Positions 61,957 to 64,000 of a stretch of DNA of 64,000 nt are shown here, piece after piece; position 1 is the first letter of the stretch, and every line of letters starts with the position of its first letter. The stretch comes from Paranoxybacillus vitaminiphilus (GTDB lineage: Bacteria; Bacillota; Bacilli; Bacillales; Anoxybacillaceae). The DNA is taken from contig NZ_QLMH01000004.1 of the NCBI RefSeq assembly GCF_003259935.1, positions 1 to 64,000 on the forward strand, in the 5' to 3' direction. The notes beneath the pieces are model-generated. The model worked only from the letters and a program-made list of their open reading frames with translations. It was not told where the DNA came from and did not search any database. The position numbers and the translations under genes are program-made.

Positions 61957-63000
61957 TTAATTAAATCTTTTGATTTCCTGTAAATCACTTTGAACCATCA
62001 TTTTAGCTAATTCTTGTAAGCTAACTTTTGGTTTCCATCCAAGTTTTTCTTTAGCTTTCGTAGCATCTCCAAGTAATAAGTCTACTTCTGTAGGACGGAA
62101 ATATTTAGGATCTACTTCAACTAAAACTTCACCCGTAGCTTTATTAATACCTTTTTCGTCAATACCCTGACCTTGCCATTCAATTTCAATACCGACTTCT
62201 TTAAATGCTAATTCTACAAACGAACGGACTGTATGAGTCTCACCTGTAGCAATAACAAAATCCTCTGGTTTTTCTTGTTGTAACATTAACCACATTGCTT
62301 CAACATAATCTCCAGCAAATCCCCAGTCGCGTTTAGCATCAAGGTTTCCAAGATAAAGTTTATCTTGTAATCCATATTTAATACGCGCAACCGTTCTTGT
62401 TATTTTACGGGTTACAAATGTTTCCCCTCTTAATGGTGATTCATGGTTAAATAAAATACCATTACACGCATACATATTATAAGCTTCACGATAGTTAACT
62501 GTAATCCAATATGCATACAATTTAGCTACCGCATATGGACTACGTGGATAAAAAGGCGTTGTTTCCTTTTGAGGTGTTTCTTGTACTAAACCGTATAATT
62601 CACTTGTGGAAGCTTGATAAAATCTAGTTTTATTCGTTAAACCAAGGATTCTAATAGCTTCCAATAAACGCAATGTACCTAAAGCATCAGCATTTGCTGT
62701 ATATTCCGGAGTTTCAAAAGATACCTTTACATGACTTTGTGCTGCTAAGTTGTAAACTTCATCAGGTTGAACTTCTTGCATAATACGAATCAAATTTGTA
62801 GAATCTGTCAAATCGCCATAATGCATAATAATTTTTGAGTCTTGGGGATTCTCTTCATCGTATAGATGATTGATTCGATCAATTCTAATAATTGAGGAAC
62901 GACGTTGTAATCCATGAACCTCATAACCTTTATTAAGAAGAAATTCAGCTAAATATGCTCCATCTTGTCCCGTGATTCCGGTAATTAAAGCTTTTTTCAT
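61957..63000 (-). CDS. gmd: GDP-mannose 4,6-dehydratase
   Basis: A 347-residue short-chain dehydrogenase-type enzyme: [20 protein letters not shown] for [22 protein letters not shown] with the TSE catalytic residues, [15 protein letters not shown] with the YxxxK pair, and [18 protein letters not shown]. It converts GDP-mannose to GDP-4-keto-6-deoxymannose. The next gene upstream completes GDP-fucose, and GDP-mannose comes from manC. Start by ATG with GGAGG-type site upstream (23-base gap to fcl). Confidence 0.96.
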   Translation of the reverse strand: MKKALITGITGQDGAYLAEFLLNKGYEVHGLQRRSSIIRIDRINHLYDEENPQDSKIIMHYGDLTDSTNLIRIMQEVQPDEVYNLAAQSHVKVSFETPEYTANADALGTLRLLEAIRILGLTNKTRFYQASTSELYGLVQETPQKETTPFYPRSPYAVAKLYAYWITVNYREAYNMYACNGILFNHESPLRGETFVTRKITRTVARIKYGLQDKLYLGNLDAKRDWGFAGDYVEAMWLMLQQEKPEDFVIATGETHTVRSFVELAFKEVGIEIEWQGQGIDEKGINKATGEVLVEVDPKYFRPTEVDLLLGDATKAKEKLGWKPKVSLQELAKMMVQSDLQEIKRFN

Positions 63001-63021
63001 TGTTGTCCTCCAGTTCGTTTA

Positions 63022-63963
63022 TTAATTTGTTTTCACTGCTACGTTATCTAAGAACCATTGATACGCTTTTTGTAATCCTTCCTCTAATGAAATGCTTGCT
63101 TTCCAGCCTAATGCATTGATTTTTGATACATCCACTAGTTTACGAGGTGTACCGTCTGGTTTTGTTGTATCAAATTTAATTTCACCTTGATAACCAACGA
63201 TGTTTTTAATTTTTTCCGCTAGTTCTTTAATCGAAATATCTTCGCCGACACCGACATTAACAATTTCGTTTCCTTCGTAATTGTTCATTAAAAATACGCA
63301 AGCATCAGCTAAATCGTCAGAGTATAAAAATTCACGTCTTGGCGTTCCTGTTCCCCATACTTCGACATATGGAGCATTGTTTTCTTTTGCTTCATGGAAC
63401 TTACGAATTAACGCTGGTAATACGTGAGACGTATGTAAATCAAAATTATCATTTGGACCATATAAATTAGTCGGCATAACTGAAATATATTTCGTACCGT
63501 ATTGACGGTTATATGACTGACACATCTTAATGCCGGCAATTTTTGCAATTGCATATGGTTCATTCGTTGGCTCCAATTCGCCTGTTAATAAATATTCCTC
63601 TTTTAGCGGCTGTGGAGCAAATTTCGGATAAATGCATGTACTTCCTAAGAACAATAGCTTTTTGACGCCGTTTCGATATGCTGCATCGATGACGTTTGTT
63701 TGGATCATTAAATTGTCGCGAATAAAGTCCGCTGGATATTCATTGTTTGCGACAATGCCTCCAACTTTCGCTGCGGCAAGAAAGATGTATTCTGGCTTTT
63801 CTTCCGCAAAAAATTCGTCTACTTGATTTTTATCACGTAAATCCAGCTCCTGGCTTGTTTTATAAACAAGGTTAGTATACCCATCAGCTTGTAACTTTCT
63901 TAAAATTGCCGAACCTACTAATCCTCGATGCCCTGCAATATAAATTTTTGACGAACGTTCCAT
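63022..63963 (-). CDS. fcl: GDP-L-fucose synthase
   Basis: A 313-residue epimerase-reductase. The ATG at 63963 has GGAGG eight bases upstream and is preferred over the frame start at 63981. It shows [19 protein letters not shown] for [23 protein letters not shown] with the catalytic Ser and Cys, [12 protein letters not shown] (YxxxK) and [20 protein letters not shown]. It makes GDP-L-fucose from the Gmd product, so the glycan likely contains fucose (or the related 6-deoxy sugar). First gene of the cluster seen in the window; more genes may lie to the right. Confidence 0.95.
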   Translation of the reverse strand: MERSSKIYIAGHRGLVGSAILRKLQADGYTNLVYKTSQELDLRDKNQVDEFFAEEKPEYIFLAAAKVGGIVANNEYPADFIRDNLMIQTNVIDAAYRNGVKKLLFLGSTCIYPKFAPQPLKEEYLLTGELEPTNEPYAIAKIAGIKMCQSYNRQYGTKYISVMPTNLYGPNDNFDLHTSHVLPALIRKFHEAKENNAPYVEVWGTGTPRREFLYSDDLADACVFLMNNYEGNEIVNVGVGEDISIKELAEKIKNIVGYQGEIKFDTTKPDGTPRKLVDVSKINALGWKASISLEEGLQKAYQWFLDNVAVKTN

Positions 63964-64000
63964 ACTAAAATCCTCCATCAAAACTTTTAAATATAAATTT

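Noticed and set aside
1-64000. CRISPR arrays, tRNA, rRNA, riboswitches
   Set aside because: No regularly spaced repeat series, no cloverleaf-like or rRNA-like sequence and no recognisable riboswitch scaffold was seen on either strand by reading.

Overview
The window looks like chromosome from a low-to-moderate GC, spore-former-type member of the Bacillaceae, most likely a thermophile of the Geobacillus/Parageobacillus/Anoxybacillus group. The grounds are gene content and AGGAGG-type ribosome sites: an SLH-domain surface protein, a xylFGH-xylAB locus under a ROK-type XylR, a PgcA-type phosphohexomutase and several degraded insertion sequences. The genus is inferred, not proven. Almost everything is on the minus strand. 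I saw no rRNA, tRNA, CRISPR array or classical riboswitch.

Layout. Positions 1-12541 are a mixed accessory stretch. It holds a SecB-like chaperone with an unknown partner, a macro-domain protein, a large S-layer-type protein, two poorly characterised exported or membrane-anchored proteins, a 909-residue TPR/dynamin-like GTPase, a Fic protein and several mobile-element relics. Positions 12542-22975 are a D-xylose locus: galM, a Gfo/Idh oxidoreductase, xylB, xylA and xylHGF all read leftward, and divergent xylR reads rightward. A single palindromic operator lies inside the divergent promoter region, and stem-loops between genes probably set unequal transcript levels.

Positions 23335-44150 are a genomic island. 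The 3' end of galE occurs three times in the same orientation: two relics (23428-23585 and 39220-39440) and the intact gene (44155-45129). Each copy has its own terminator hairpin. The relics divide the island into modules. The first module (23811-36726) is the most interesting part of the window: a compact operon that reads, in transcription order, TPR/beta-CASP metallo-beta-lactamase nuclease, coiled-coil protein with a GrpE-like tail, Hsp70-like ATPase, HEAT-repeat protein, long coiled-coil protein, a 48-residue small ORF, McrB-like AAA+ motor with coiled coil, and McrC-like DUF2357 PD-(D/E)xK nuclease with zinc knuckles. It resembles the coiled-coil McrBC derivatives called CoCoNuTs, which are predicted to sense or cut RNA, but the beta-CASP and GrpE-like parts look unusual. 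Upstream of it lie a small membrane protein and a PD-(D/E)xK nuclease with an odd start. The second module (39440-44100) holds a DUF2283 protein, an IS630 relic, two possible uracil-DNA-glycosylase-fold proteins and a frameshifted ADP-ribosylglycohydrolase between them.

Positions 44155 to the right edge are an exopolysaccharide or cell-surface glycan cluster that continues beyond the window. Sugar-nucleotide genes stand at its two ends: galE, pgcA, manA, manC and ugd at the left, gmd and fcl at the right. They would supply UDP-galactose, GDP-mannose, GDP-L-fucose and UDP-glucuronate. The middle (51852-61914) is visibly more A/T-rich and holds five glycosyltransferases, an asparagine-synthetase-like protein, a Wzy-type polymerase and a Wzx-type flippase, which indicates a Wzx/Wzy-dependent pathway with a recently acquired, exchangeable core.
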